Of a stretch of 64,000 nucleotides of DNA, positions 27,741 through 36,381 are shown in pieces (within the stretch, counting starts at the first letter, position 1; every line of letters starts with the position of its first letter). The position numbers were made by a program, and so were the translations under genes. The stretch lies in NCBI RefSeq assembly GCF_041504345.1, contig NZ_CP167894.1, positions 1,178,001 to 1,242,000 on the forward strand, given 5' to 3'. This DNA comes from Vibrio sp. BS-M-Sm-2 (lineage in GTDB: Bacteria > Pseudomonadota > Gammaproteobacteria > Enterobacterales > Vibrionaceae). The notes under the pieces are model-generated. The model did not search any database. It saw nothing but the letters and a program-made list of their open reading frames with translations, and had not been told where the DNA came from.

Positions 27741-27778
27741 AAAAAATGTACCTAGGGTCGGAAGTCACCCTAGGTACA
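27741..27778 (-). terminator. Strong hairpin plus T tract between ureD and ureA
   Basis: Twelve-base perfect arms (TGTACCTAGGGT and ACCCTAGGTACA) with an eight-base loop, followed on the minus strand by six T residues. It has the form of an intrinsic terminator inside the urea gene block, so full transcription from urtA into ureABC may be reduced or conditional. Confidence 0.8.
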
Positions 27779-27792
27779 AAAAGGGCTAATCG

Positions 27793-28740
27793 CTAAGTCG
27801 CCCAAATCCTTGGTAAATCAGGAGTCGTACCACATAAATGAGAGCGAGTTGCTTGCCATATCTGACCAAAGGCCTGGAGGATGTCTTCACTCCAATTACC
27901 CAAGGCTCGCACCACAATCAATCCTTCTATCTGAGTCGCGCCCAATATTAATGTGGGTTCACTCGACGTTTTTGATGTAACTGATTGCTGTGAAGCTTGC
28001 TGTGTAATAGATAAGAGCAAGCTCTGTACCAACTCTAAATCTTGCTTCTCATTTGAGGTAATATAAAAGGTTCCCATCATTGAATAATCAAGTAAGCCCA
28101 TATTTATCATTAACTTATCGCCACCGTGAAAATTAAAACCTTCAGTCAGAAGCCTTTGATTATCAAGATAGATTTCTGTTTTCCCAACGAGGTGACCATG
28201 CTCGAATCCCTCATTCTGTGCAGGACGTCCAAAACAGTGCATCTCCCAACCCCAAAATTGTGCTCCCTTTTCTAGGCGAATTTCAGTGTCTAAACGAACG
28301 TGTGCATTCGGGAAAAAGATGTTCTCTTGCGGCATCCATTCCAAGCGAGCATATTTCTTCACTCGTAAGGTCTGCTTCTGCTTGGCGTACTTGTTGTTTG
28401 AGCGGTAAAACTTGGTCGCACCGGGTGTGGTGATCAACGCATGCGCACCGCTTTCGATGATCGCTTCAATATTGAGAGTGTCACCACCTACCACTCCGCC
28501 GGGGGGATGGAGTAAGTAGGTGTGACACGTTTCCCCATCAGGATACAAGGGGCGTTGCACCGCAAGCGGACCAGACTGCTGACGATTCTTTAAAACAGTT
28601 TTATCACCACGGTCGACAAAGGTGAGGTTTAAACTCGCTTGCCAACCGTCTCGGATATCTTGCTCGATGGTCTCATTCAGAGACAACACTCCCGCTAAAG
28701 AGGTGTTTATTGCTTCACTCGAAGAATATAGAGAGCTCAT
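27793..28740 (-). CDS. ureD: Urease accessory protein UreD
   Basis: Scaffold that binds apo-urease and recruits UreF and UreG for nickel insertion (called UreH in Helicobacter). The 315 residues include GPLAVQRPLYPDGETCHTYLLHPPGGVVGGDTL (about 55-90), TTPGATKFYRS, LEWMPQENIFFPNAH and LGWEMHCFGRPA-like (here FWGWEMHCFGRPAQNEGF) strings of the family. It is slightly longer than usual because of a loop near 240-255 (QQASQQSVTSKTSS). Its ATG overlaps the urtE stop as ATGA, which implies translational coupling to the urea importer. Confidence 0.95.
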   Translation of the reverse strand: MSSLYSSSEAINTSLAGVLSLNETIEQDIRDGWQASLNLTFVDRGDKTVLKNRQQSGPLAVQRPLYPDGETCHTYLLHPPGGVVGGDTLNIEAIIESGAHALITTPGATKFYRSNNKYAKQKQTLRVKKYARLEWMPQENIFFPNAHVRLDTEIRLEKGAQFWGWEMHCFGRPAQNEGFEHGHLVGKTEIYLDNQRLLTEGFNFHGGDKLMINMGLLDYSMMGTFYITSNEKQDLELVQSLLLSITQQASQQSVTSKTSSEPTLILGATQIEGLIVVRALGNWSEDILQAFGQIWQATRSHLCGTTPDLPRIWAT

Positions 28741-29432
28741 ACGGTTAGGTACTCCTTAATCAAAGACTCATTGAGCCCTTTCATTTCACCTTCTGCTACC
28801 TGACGACCGCGGTCGAGAATGCAAAATCGGTCACCGACCTTTCTCGCAAATGGCAGCTTCTGTTCAACAAGCAGGACGGTGAGTCCCATCTTCTCGTTGA
28901 GCATACGAATGATGTCACCAATCTCTTGCACGATATTGGGCTGAATACCTTCTGTCGGTTCATCCAAGATCAACAGTTTTGGATTAACTACCAGCGCACG
29001 CCCAATCGCCAGTTGCTGCTGCTGACCACCAGATAAATCACCACCGCGACGATGCAGCATCTCTTTTAACACTGGGAATATATCGAAGATGAACTCTGGG
29101 ATCTTACGGTCGCCCTTTTCGCGAATCGGCAAGCCTACTTCTAGGTTTTCTTGAACCGTGAGCATCGGAAAGATCTGGCGACCTTGCGGCACATAACCGA
29201 TACCTTGGCGAGCACGCTCTTCGGCATCGGTTTTAAGAAGAGACTCACCCGATAACGAAATGTCACCGCTCTCGACCTTAACTAGCCCCATGATGCATTG
29301 CAGCAACGTCGTTTTACCGACACCGTTTCGTCCCATTAACACTGTGCACTTGCCTTCAGGGATCTGCATATCCAAATCCCACAGCGTGTGGCTCTCACCG
29401 TAATATTGATTAACTGATTTAACCTCTAGCAT
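28737..29432 (-). CDS. urtE: Urea ABC transporter ATP-binding protein UrtE
   Basis: One of two ATPases powering the urea importer. The 231-residue protein has Walker A GRNGVGKTTLLQ, the Q-loop PQGRQIFPMLTVQENL, signature LSGGQQQQLAIGRAL and Walker B LLILDEPTEGIQP. The ATG at 29432 (MLEVKSVNQYYGE) is chosen: the open frame extends further, but that part overlaps urtD and has no ABC character. It starts one base after the urtD stop and overlaps ureD by four bases. Confidence 0.96.
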   Translation of the reverse strand: MLEVKSVNQYYGESHTLWDLDMQIPEGKCTVLMGRNGVGKTTLLQCIMGLVKVESGDISLSGESLLKTDAEERARQGIGYVPQGRQIFPMLTVQENLEVGLPIREKGDRKIPEFIFDIFPVLKEMLHRRGGDLSGGQQQQLAIGRALVVNPKLLILDEPTEGIQPNIVQEIGDIIRMLNEKMGLTVLLVEQKLPFARKVGDRFCILDRGRQVAEGEMKGLNESLIKEYLTV

Positions 29433-29433
29433 C

Positions 29434-30276
29434 CTATTCTCCGAGATAAACTTGTTTAACTTCAGGGTGGGCCTGCACTTGATCCATGGTGCCTTCAGCC
29501 AACACATGACCTTGATGAAGCACGGTGACATGGCTTGCGATAGAACGAACGAAATCCATATCGTGTTCAACTACCACAACCGAGTGCTTACCTGCCAGTG
29601 AATTGAGTAACTCAGAGGTACGGTCCATCTCTTGGTGAGTCATCCCTGCAACGGGTTCATCCACCAGCAATAGCCTAGGGTTTTGCATCAATAACATGCC
29701 TATCTCTAACCACTGTTTCTGACCGTGAGACAGGTTACCTGCCAAATTCGCCGCTTCGTCTTTGAGGTGAATCAACTCAAGTACCGAGGTCAGCTTGTCT
29801 TTCTGCTCACCAGACATCACAGCAGTGAACGTCGCCCACACTGAACGGTCACCGGCCATCGCTAACTCAAGGTTCTGCCACACAGTTAAACACTCAATCA
29901 CGGTCGGTTTTTGGAACTTACGCCCAACGCCTGCATTGGCAATTTCAGCTTCGTTCATCTTCAATAAGTTGATGTTCGAACCTAGCCACACTTCTCCAGT
30001 ATCGGGCTTAGTCTTGCCTGTAATGATGTCCATCATGGTGGTTTTACCTGCGCCATTCGGACCGATGATGCAGCGCAGTTCGCCCTCTTTGATATAAAGA
30101 TTGAGGTCGTTTATCGCTTGGAAACCATCGAAGCTTTTATTAACGCCTTCCACGTACAACAACACGTTGTGACGGGTATCGATGGCGGGATGAACATCGG
30201 GTTTGAGGTAATCAAAAACTTCGTCTCGACGAGTGAACGCCTGAACCGATTCCTTTACGCTGTTAAATGTGGTCAT
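29434..30276 (-). CDS. urtD: Urea ABC transporter ATP-binding protein UrtD
   Basis: Second ATPase of the urea importer. It has Walker A GPNGAGKTTMMD, signature LSHGQKQWLEIGMLL and Walker B LLLVDEPVAGMTHQE, followed by VVVVEHDMDFVRSIA with the switch His. The LSHGQKQWLEIG form of the signature is characteristic of UrtD. The first 40 residues are an extra polar segment before the ABC fold. The start overlaps the urtC stop by four bases. Confidence 0.96.
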   Translation of the reverse strand: MTTFNSVKESVQAFTRRDEVFDYLKPDVHPAIDTRHNVLLYVEGVNKSFDGFQAINDLNLYIKEGELRCIIGPNGAGKTTMMDIITGKTKPDTGEVWLGSNINLLKMNEAEIANAGVGRKFQKPTVIECLTVWQNLELAMAGDRSVWATFTAVMSGEQKDKLTSVLELIHLKDEAANLAGNLSHGQKQWLEIGMLLMQNPRLLLVDEPVAGMTHQEMDRTSELLNSLAGKHSVVVVEHDMDFVRSIASHVTVLHQGHVLAEGTMDQVQAHPEVKQVYLGE

Positions 30277-31445
30277 GCGATCACCTCCTTGCCTTTATGT
30301 TGATCATCCTTACCTTGTCCTTCGCCTTTTGAATTCGATGCCTTGCGTAACTGTTGCCACTTTTCACTGACAAAGCCAATCACACCTTGTGGGAAGTACA
30401 TGGTCGAGAGAACGAATAGACCACCTAGAGCGAAAAGCCATACCTCTGGGAATTCAACCGTAAACCAGCTCTTGGCGTAGTTGATGATCAACGCACCAAC
30501 AATGGCACCAAACAGAGTGGCGCGACCGCCCAATGCAACCCAAACCACAATCTCAATCGAGTTAAGTGGCGCAAACTCTCCCGGGTTGATGATGCCGACT
30601 TGAGGAACATATAAAGCACCCGCAATCCCCGCGATAACTGCAGACAAAACGAAGACCCATAACTTGATACCATCGACGTCGTACCCCATAAAACGAGTAC
30701 GAGACTCGGTATCACGAATCGCCAGTGCCACACGACCTAATCGACTGGTCACTACCATTCGACACGCGATGTAGCTTAGGATCAGCGAGATACCCGTCGC
30801 GACAAACAGGCCAATCTTAACGGCATCACTCTGCAAGCTCAGGCCGACGATGTCTTTGAAATCCGTCAATCCGTTGTTACCACCAAAGCCCATCTCGTTG
30901 CGGAAGAACGCCAACATCAATGCGTAAGTTAATGCCTGAGTCATGATAGAGAGGTAAACCCCTGACACACGAGAGCGAAAAGCCAGATAACCGAACAAAT
31001 AAGCCAATGCGCCCGGCACCAACACCACCATCAGACAAGCAAACCAGAACTGATCAAAGCCCTGCCAAAACCACGGCAACACTGACCAATCAAGGAACAC
31101 CATAAAGTCAGGTAGGATTGGATCACCATAAACCCCACGGTCACCAATCTGACGCATTAAGTACATGCCCATCGCATAACCGCCAAGCGCAAAGAAAGCG
31201 CCGTGGCCTAGGCTCAGTATTCCGAGGTAGCCCCACACCAGATCGAGCGCCAAAGCCAACATCGCATAGCTCAAGTATTTGCCCATTAGTGAGATAGTGA
31301 AGGTCTCAACATGAAGTGGGTGTCCACTTGGCAACATGGTGTTAGCCAGTGGAATAAGAATCACGGCCGCAAGAATGGCAAGGATGGTCAGTTGGCCACC
31401 TTTATCACCACGCATCGCCAAAAGTACAAATGATTTAGACTGCAT
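30273..31445 (-). CDS. urtC: Urea ABC transporter permease UrtC
   Basis: Inner-membrane permease of the LivM type. The 390 residues include about ten hydrophobic helices, with YLSYAMLALALDLVWGYLGILSLGHGAFFALGGYAMGMYLMR near residues 55-95 and the cytosolic-loop string RDTESRTRFMGYDV that contacts the ATPase. The start is ATG at 31445, seven bases after an AGGA; the open frame extends 11 codons upstream into urtB with no family match. The C-terminal tail is Lys/Gln/Gly rich. It is ten bases after urtB. Confidence 0.95.
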   Translation of the reverse strand: MQSKSFVLLAMRGDKGGQLTILAILAAVILIPLANTMLPSGHPLHVETFTISLMGKYLSYAMLALALDLVWGYLGILSLGHGAFFALGGYAMGMYLMRQIGDRGVYGDPILPDFMVFLDWSVLPWFWQGFDQFWFACLMVVLVPGALAYLFGYLAFRSRVSGVYLSIMTQALTYALMLAFFRNEMGFGGNNGLTDFKDIVGLSLQSDAVKIGLFVATGISLILSYIACRMVVTSRLGRVALAIRDTESRTRFMGYDVDGIKLWVFVLSAVIAGIAGALYVPQVGIINPGEFAPLNSIEIVVWVALGGRATLFGAIVGALIINYAKSWFTVEFPEVWLFALGGLFVLSTMYFPQGVIGFVSEKWQQLRKASNSKGEGQGKDDQHKGKEVIA

Positions 31446-31455
31446 GATGTTGTCC

Positions 31456-33084
31456 TTAACCTTCAGCCGCACGACCACGTTGCGGGAACAATCCGCGTGG
31501 GCGTTTTTGAATAAATAGAATAATGAAAACCAGTACTAAAATCTTAGCGAGTACTGCGCCAGCCCAGGGCTCTAAGATCTTATTGAATAAACCAAGGCTT
31601 AAGCCTGCGACGAGTGTTCCCCACAAGTTGCCGACTCCGCCGAACACCACCACCATGAAAGAATCGATGATGTACGCTTGCCCCATATTCGGGCCAACGT
31701 TAGTCAACTGAGACAGTGCCACACCCGCGACACCCGCTACGCCAGAACCTAAACCAAAGGTCATCGCATCAACTCGTTCAGATCGAATACCCATCGCACG
31801 CGCCATACCACGGTTTTGAGAAACGGCACGAACCTGTAAACCTAGTGGTGTCTTTTTCAGAACCATCAACAAGCCCATGAACACCAAACCACAGAACAGG
31901 ATGATATAAAGTCGGTTGTAGGTCAGAGATAACATTGGGTTCAATTGAAGTGCGCCAGACATCCATTCAGGCGTGCTCACTGAGCGGTTAAGTGGAGAGA
32001 AAATAGAGCGAACGGCTTGTTGCAAGATCAAGCTTATACCGAAGGTCGCGAGCAAGGTTTCCAGTGGACGGCCGTAGAGATGACGAATCACACTGCGCTC
32101 AATCGCAATACCGACCAGACCAGACACAATAAATGCAGCCGGAATAGATAGAATCAGCGCTAAACCGATGTGGTTCGGCATTAGCAACTGAAGTACATAG
32201 GTGGTGTAAGCGCCAATCATGATCAGCTCGCCATGGGCCATGTTGATTACGCCCATCACACCAAAAGTGATCGCCAAGCCTATGCCTGCCAACACCAACA
32301 CAGAGCCCAAACTCAAGCCAAAGAACACGGTCTCAACACCCGAATAGAGTGCTTGGCTCTGTTGATAATCGTCCATTGCACGTTCAGTTGCAGCCAAGAC
32401 CTTTGGAGCTTGTTCGCTGTTGAGCAGCTGGTTTAGCGTCTTTAGCACGACGGATTGTTTGAAGTCGCCAACTCGTTCAATTGAAGCCACACGAGCTTCA
32501 ATTGTGGCGCTCTTATCAAGAGAGGTGAAAATGGCTAACGACAAGTCCATCAACTCAGCGACTTTGCCCTCTGACTCACTGGTTCTCAGCACAGCTAAAC
32601 GATCGATAATGTCAGGATCTTTGGTACCGAGCAGATCCAGAACCGCTTTATAACGTGTATCTGGGTTACTGCTGTTCAGTCCAATCGAGGCAATTTCCCC
32701 ACGCAAGATCCCGCGAAGCTTGTTGTTCACGCGAACCTTCTTAAACTGCCTAGCATTCTCGATACTGAGGCTTGACTCATCCCACACCGACTGAGCCGAG
32801 GTTGCTGTTTTAATGCTTTGAATCAGGTAGAGCTGTTTATATTGCTCGCTCTGTTTGTCATTAAAGTAATAGAGATTTCCGTTTAACCAGCCATCCAAAA
32901 TAGGTTTCGACACGTCTTCAGTTTGTGCCTCAATGACCCAATCGATAGCCAATTCTTTATCCGATGTTTTCTTACCAACTAGCGCCTTGGTAAAGCTAGC
33001 TTCATCCGTTATTCCAGCAAAAGCCAACTGAGCACTGACTGCCATAAGCAATAGCGCCTTAAATACGTTCAATACGTTTTTCAT
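31456..33084 (-). CDS. urtB: Urea ABC transporter permease UrtB
   Basis: LivH-type permease partner of UrtC. The 542 residues divide into a signal peptide (1-23, ending AFA), a large N-terminal exported region of about 240 residues with short charged helices, and a C-terminal membrane domain of about 280 residues (GLSLGSVLVLAGIGLAITFGVMGVINMAHGELIMIGAYTTYVL at about 260-300, then SQNRGMARAMGIRSERVD). The long N-terminal region is normal for proteobacterial UrtB but absent from LivH. It follows urtA after 160 bases. Confidence 0.95.
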   Translation of the reverse strand: MKNVLNVFKALLLMAVSAQLAFAGITDEASFTKALVGKKTSDKELAIDWVIEAQTEDVSKPILDGWLNGNLYYFNDKQSEQYKQLYLIQSIKTATSAQSVWDESSLSIENARQFKKVRVNNKLRGILRGEIASIGLNSSNPDTRYKAVLDLLGTKDPDIIDRLAVLRTSESEGKVAELMDLSLAIFTSLDKSATIEARVASIERVGDFKQSVVLKTLNQLLNSEQAPKVLAATERAMDDYQQSQALYSGVETVFFGLSLGSVLVLAGIGLAITFGVMGVINMAHGELIMIGAYTTYVLQLLMPNHIGLALILSIPAAFIVSGLVGIAIERSVIRHLYGRPLETLLATFGISLILQQAVRSIFSPLNRSVSTPEWMSGALQLNPMLSLTYNRLYIILFCGLVFMGLLMVLKKTPLGLQVRAVSQNRGMARAMGIRSERVDAMTFGLGSGVAGVAGVALSQLTNVGPNMGQAYIIDSFMVVVFGGVGNLWGTLVAGLSLGLFNKILEPWAGAVLAKILVLVFIILFIQKRPRGLFPQRGRAAEG

Positions 33085-33244
33085 CCCTGCTTCCTTAATC
33101 CACCTAGCTAGATATTGTTATTTTTACTCGGTGGACATGTGGAGAATTATTGTTAGTTGAAACGATGAGCCTTCCGCTTACTTCACCTCTTAAACAAAGG
33201 CGATCTTCCCAAACAAGAAGGCTCAATATTCCTAAATTAACGCT

Positions 33245-34531
33245 CTAGTTACCGCCAGAACACTTCTTGGTTTCGACGTTAAACGCACCACATGAGAATG
33301 GCTTAGACCAACTAGAGAACAGCTTCGCTGATTCAGGTAAGTAACTAGACCAAGCATCACCCGCAACAAGGCCTGTGGTTTCCCAAACGATATCGAATTG
33401 ACCATCGTCTTGGATTTCACCGATCAGGACGGGTTTGGTGATGTGGTGGTTTGGCAGCATGGTAGAGTAGCCGCCAGAAAGGTTAGGAACAGACACGCCA
33501 ATCAAGGCATCTTGTACAGATTCAGGATCGGTTGTGCCTGCGTTGGTTACCGCTTGCGCCCACATGTTGAAGCCAACATAGTGCGCTTCCATTGGGTCGT
33601 TGGTGACACGCTTTTCACTCTTGATGAATGACTGCCACGTTTCAACGAACTCTTCATTGGCTTCGGTATCAACGCTCATGAAGTAGTTCCAAGCCGCTAG
33701 GTGACCAACCAGTGGTTCAGTATCCATACCTGACAATTCTTCTTCACCAACAGAGAATGCAATAACTGGGATGTCTTCAGATGAAATGCCCTGAGCGCCA
33801 AGCTCTTTGTAGAAAGGGACGTTCGCATCGCCGTTCACAGTAGAAACCACTGCGGTTTTCTTACCTGCTTCACCGAATTTTTTGATGTCTGAAACAATAG
33901 ATTGCCAGTCAGAGTGACCAAATGGCGTGTAGTTGATCATGATGTCTTCTTCTGCGACACCTTTATCTTTTAGGTAGGCTTCAAGGATCTTATTGGTCGT
34001 ACGTGGGTAAACGTAATCGGTACCTGCTAGTACCCAACGCTCAACTTCCAGCTCTTCCATTAAGTAATCCACGGCAGGAATCGCTTGTTGGTTTGGCGCT
34101 GCGCCCGTGTAGAAAACGTTTTTAGAAGACTCTTCACCTTCATACTGAACTGGGTAGAAAAGGATGCTGTTGAGCTCTTCGAATACCGGCAGCATGGATT
34201 TACGAGATACCGATGTCCAACCACCGAAAACCACGTCGACCTTCTCTTTCTCGATAAGCTCACGCGCTTTTTCAGCAAATAGAGGCCAGTTTGACGCAGG
34301 GTCAACGACTACAGGCTCAAGCTTTTTACCTAGCAAGCCGCCCTTTTTGTTCTGCTCTTCGATGAGCATTAACACGGTATCTTTCAGTGTGGTTTCACTG
34401 ATCGCCATGGTGCCAGATAGTGAATGTAGGACGCCGACCTTTATGGTCTCGTCAGCCGCAAACACTGATACAGAAGAAAATGAAAGTGTTGTACACAGTG
34501 CAGCTAGCGATAAATTGAACACCTTGTTCAT
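33245..34531 (-). CDS. urtA: Urea ABC transporter substrate-binding protein UrtA
   Basis: Periplasmic urea receptor. The 428 residues start with a signal peptide (MNKVFNLSLAALCTTLSFSS, cleavage after VFA). The mature part opens with IKVGVLHSLSGTMAISETTLKD, the family N-terminus, and includes VFGGWTSVSRKSMLPVFEELN, LFYPVQYEGEESSKNVFYTGAAPNQQAIPA and, near the C-terminus, LPNHHITKPVLIGEIQDDGQF. It is the first gene of the urea block, downstream of a sigma-54-like promoter. The level of expression probably exceeds that of the permeases, as the 160-base gap to urtB suggests. Confidence 0.96.
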   Translation of the reverse strand: MNKVFNLSLAALCTTLSFSSVSVFAADETIKVGVLHSLSGTMAISETTLKDTVLMLIEEQNKKGGLLGKKLEPVVVDPASNWPLFAEKARELIEKEKVDVVFGGWTSVSRKSMLPVFEELNSILFYPVQYEGEESSKNVFYTGAAPNQQAIPAVDYLMEELEVERWVLAGTDYVYPRTTNKILEAYLKDKGVAEEDIMINYTPFGHSDWQSIVSDIKKFGEAGKKTAVVSTVNGDANVPFYKELGAQGISSEDIPVIAFSVGEEELSGMDTEPLVGHLAAWNYFMSVDTEANEEFVETWQSFIKSEKRVTNDPMEAHYVGFNMWAQAVTNAGTTDPESVQDALIGVSVPNLSGGYSTMLPNHHITKPVLIGEIQDDGQFDIVWETTGLVAGDAWSSYLPESAKLFSSWSKPFSCGAFNVETKKCSGGN

Positions 34532-34575
34532 GATAGTACTCCATAATTGTATTTTTGTTATTCAATTACAGAGTT

Positions 34576-34590
34576 ACAAGAAGAGTGCCA
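34576..34590 (-). promoter_or_regulatory. Sigma-54-like promoter for the urea block
   Basis: Minus-strand TGGCAC-N5-TTGT matches the sigma-54 core TGGCAC-N5-TTGC at nine of ten fixed positions, with the -24 GG intact and the -12 C replaced by T. It lies about 45 bases before the urtA start, giving a leader of about 30 bases. Nitrogen-responsive expression of urea uptake and urease is a common pattern. Confidence 0.55.
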
Positions 34591-34650
34591 AACTCAATAA
34601 GTAACCATTAAAAACATAAGTGATTGTATTAAATGGATTTAAAAACAGAC

Positions 34651-34667
34651 CACACCAATAGCGTGCA
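34651..34667 (-). promoter_or_regulatory. Candidate NtrC binding site
   Basis: CACAC-N7-GTGCA resembles the NtrC consensus TGCAC-N7-GTGCA (eight of ten arm bases). A second GTGCA half-site is at 34697-34701. Both lie roughly 90-135 bases upstream of the start expected from the sigma-54-like promoter, the spacing seen for NtrC enhancers. By-eye match only. Confidence 0.4.
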
Positions 34668-34749
34668 TAGCAACCATGTCACTATGTTTCATACTGGTGC
34701 AGTGACAATAAGAATGACCCAAGATGATACATAACCCCAGAGTGAGCAC

Positions 34750-34780
34750 AAAAAAGGCCCAATATATAGGTATTGGGCCT
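34750..34780 (-). terminator. Intrinsic terminator of yfgJ
   Basis: Ten-base arms AGGCCCAATA and TATTGGGCCT around a six-base loop, followed on the minus strand by six T residues. It isolates the housekeeping run on the right from the urea block on the left. Confidence 0.88.
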
Positions 34781-34826
34781 CTTAATGAAAGCTATGGTTA
34801 CGATACTTACTGTTATCGCTCTCAAG

Positions 34827-35054
34827 TTAGTCCGCAGCTTGGAACTCGAACTTTACTCTCGATTTAGACTTAAGCTCGTTACAGTCAGCATTACAAAAAT
34901 AGCTCGCGGCACCACAGGCTTGAAGCTTCTCAAGTTGGCTGCTGCACTCAGGGCAAAACCCAACTTTAGTAAAGTGAGCCTGACAACTTTCACAGTGATA
35001 CTTGCCATCCCAAGCTAGCTCTGACTGACACTTAGGGCAGATATTTTCACTCAT
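34827..35054 (-). CDS. yfgJ: YfgJ-like double zinc-ribbon protein
   Basis: A 75-residue protein with four zinc-binding pairs: CPKC, CESC, CPEC and, after LQACG, CNADC. This is the PF07191-type zinc ribbon seen in YfgJ of E. coli; the biochemical role is unknown. ATG at 35054 is chosen over the in-frame ATG two codons upstream because AGGAA then has a normal eight-base spacing. It is the leftmost member of the yfgJ-der-bamB order, here separated from der by a cyclase and an editing protein. Confidence 0.85.
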   Translation of the reverse strand: MSENICPKCQSELAWDGKYHCESCQAHFTKVGFCPECSSQLEKLQACGAASYFCNADCNELKSKSRVKFEFQAAD

Positions 35055-35090
35055 TAGCATTTCCTAATTCACTACTATTTCGACAATCTA

Positions 35091-36092
35091 CTACTGCTGA
35101 GACTTAGCTTGCTTGATTTGATACATGTTCTTATCAGCTTGTGCGATCAACTGGTCTAATCCTTGAGGATCTTTTTCACAAGCAAGGCCAACACTCACTG
35201 AGAACTGCACATCATTAATGTAAAGCGCTTGCTGTAGTGCTTTCTCTAAGCTGTGGTAAAAGTTAACAACGCTTTCTTGATCATCAAAACAAGAGAACAC
35301 CACAAACTCATCACCACCATAACGGCCTATCTTGGCACACGCCGTAGTAGCATCATCAAGCACTCTAGCAACCGCCAATAGCACATCATCACCAAAGCTG
35401 TGACCGTAGGTGTCATTAATTAATTTGAATTTATCGACATCGACAAACAGACACGCCATCACCTTCTGTGCAAAACATCGTTTAGCCAATACTTTTTCGG
35501 CTTCATTGAACAGTGCCCGACGATTCAAGCAATGGGTAAGAGAATCACGATTGGCGAAAAAGTTAAGCTGATTCTCCAACTCAAACTTTTCTAGTGCTAC
35601 CGAATATAGGGAAGCCAATAGTTCCAAGATCTCGAGCTCAAATTCATGTGGCTCTGAGATGTACTGGCTATAAATGGCAAAGGTACCTAATACATTACCG
35701 CGCGATGAGATAATTGGCACCGACCAACAAGCATGCAAGTTAGCTTTGTTGGTTAACACTAAGAAAGGTGCCCAGTTTGGGTGTGCATTTATATTGGAGA
35801 CCATCACTGCTTTCTTAAGCGCAGCGGCCTCACCACAGGAACCAATCCCAGCACCAATTCCCACCCCTTCTATCTGTTGATTGTAAAAATCAGGCAGGTT
35901 AGGGGCATATTCAAGGTGTAGAGTTTTAGATTCTGAGTTGAGCAGCAAGATTGAAGCCATACGCTGCCCAAAAAGCTGCTCGGTAAGCTGAATAATCTTG
36001 TGATTTAAATCTTTGCGATCCATCCCAAGAGCAAGCTTCCGCAGCAAACTATTAACGGCTCGATGGCCTTCTAATAAAAATTGTTGTTCCAT
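35091..36092 (-). CDS. GAF-GGDEF diguanylate cyclase
   Basis: Predicted to make cyclic di-GMP. The 333 residues hold an N-terminal GAF domain (about 20-165; GVGIGAGIGSCGEAAALKKAVMVS and the SVPIISSRGNVLGTFAIYS strand) and a C-terminal GGDEF domain (about 175-330) with RDSLTHCLNRRAL, FVDVDKFKLINDTYGHSFGDDVL and an intact GGDEF (IGRYGGDEFVVF). The RxxD inhibitory I-site that often precedes GGDEF is replaced by TACA, so product inhibition at that site is not expected. No transmembrane segment is visible, so it is probably cytosolic. The GAF ligand is unknown. It lies 36 bases upstream of yfgJ. Confidence 0.92.
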   Translation of the reverse strand: MEQQFLLEGHRAVNSLLRKLALGMDRKDLNHKIIQLTEQLFGQRMASILLLNSESKTLHLEYAPNLPDFYNQQIEGVGIGAGIGSCGEAAALKKAVMVSNINAHPNWAPFLVLTNKANLHACWSVPIISSRGNVLGTFAIYSQYISEPHEFELEILELLASLYSVALEKFELENQLNFFANRDSLTHCLNRRALFNEAEKVLAKRCFAQKVMACLFVDVDKFKLINDTYGHSFGDDVLLAVARVLDDATTACAKIGRYGGDEFVVFSCFDDQESVVNFYHSLEKALQQALYINDVQFSVSVGLACEKDPQGLDQLIAQADKNMYQIKQAKSQQ

Positions 36093-36381
36093 TCACTAAG
36101 GCTTTCAATTGTGTAATCGGGTACAGCTTGTTCTTATGCAAGCTTGTTATTGGTTAATAATAACACACTAAATTAGTACCACACACAATCGAAGATCATA
36201 GGTTGATCTTTCGCTTTATCTATTTTGATCAGCGATCTACCCCAAAAAGAATATTTATATCACCACACACCGAAAGCATAAGTTACATGTGCTGCATTTC
36301 AATTTTAAATAGTCATTTATATTAAAAATGACATCCAAAAACAAAATAAACAGCACAAGTTATTTCGATCTGTAACCTAAA

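Noticed and set aside
29433-29570. Upstream extension of the urtE frame into urtD
   Set aside because: It lies inside the urtD coding sequence and lacks ABC-transporter character; MLEVKSVNQYY is the family start.
33167-33224. GAGCCTTC/GAAGGCTC inverted pair between urtA and urtB
   Set aside because: The loop is about 40 bases and no T tract follows, so it does not look like a terminator; function unsupported.
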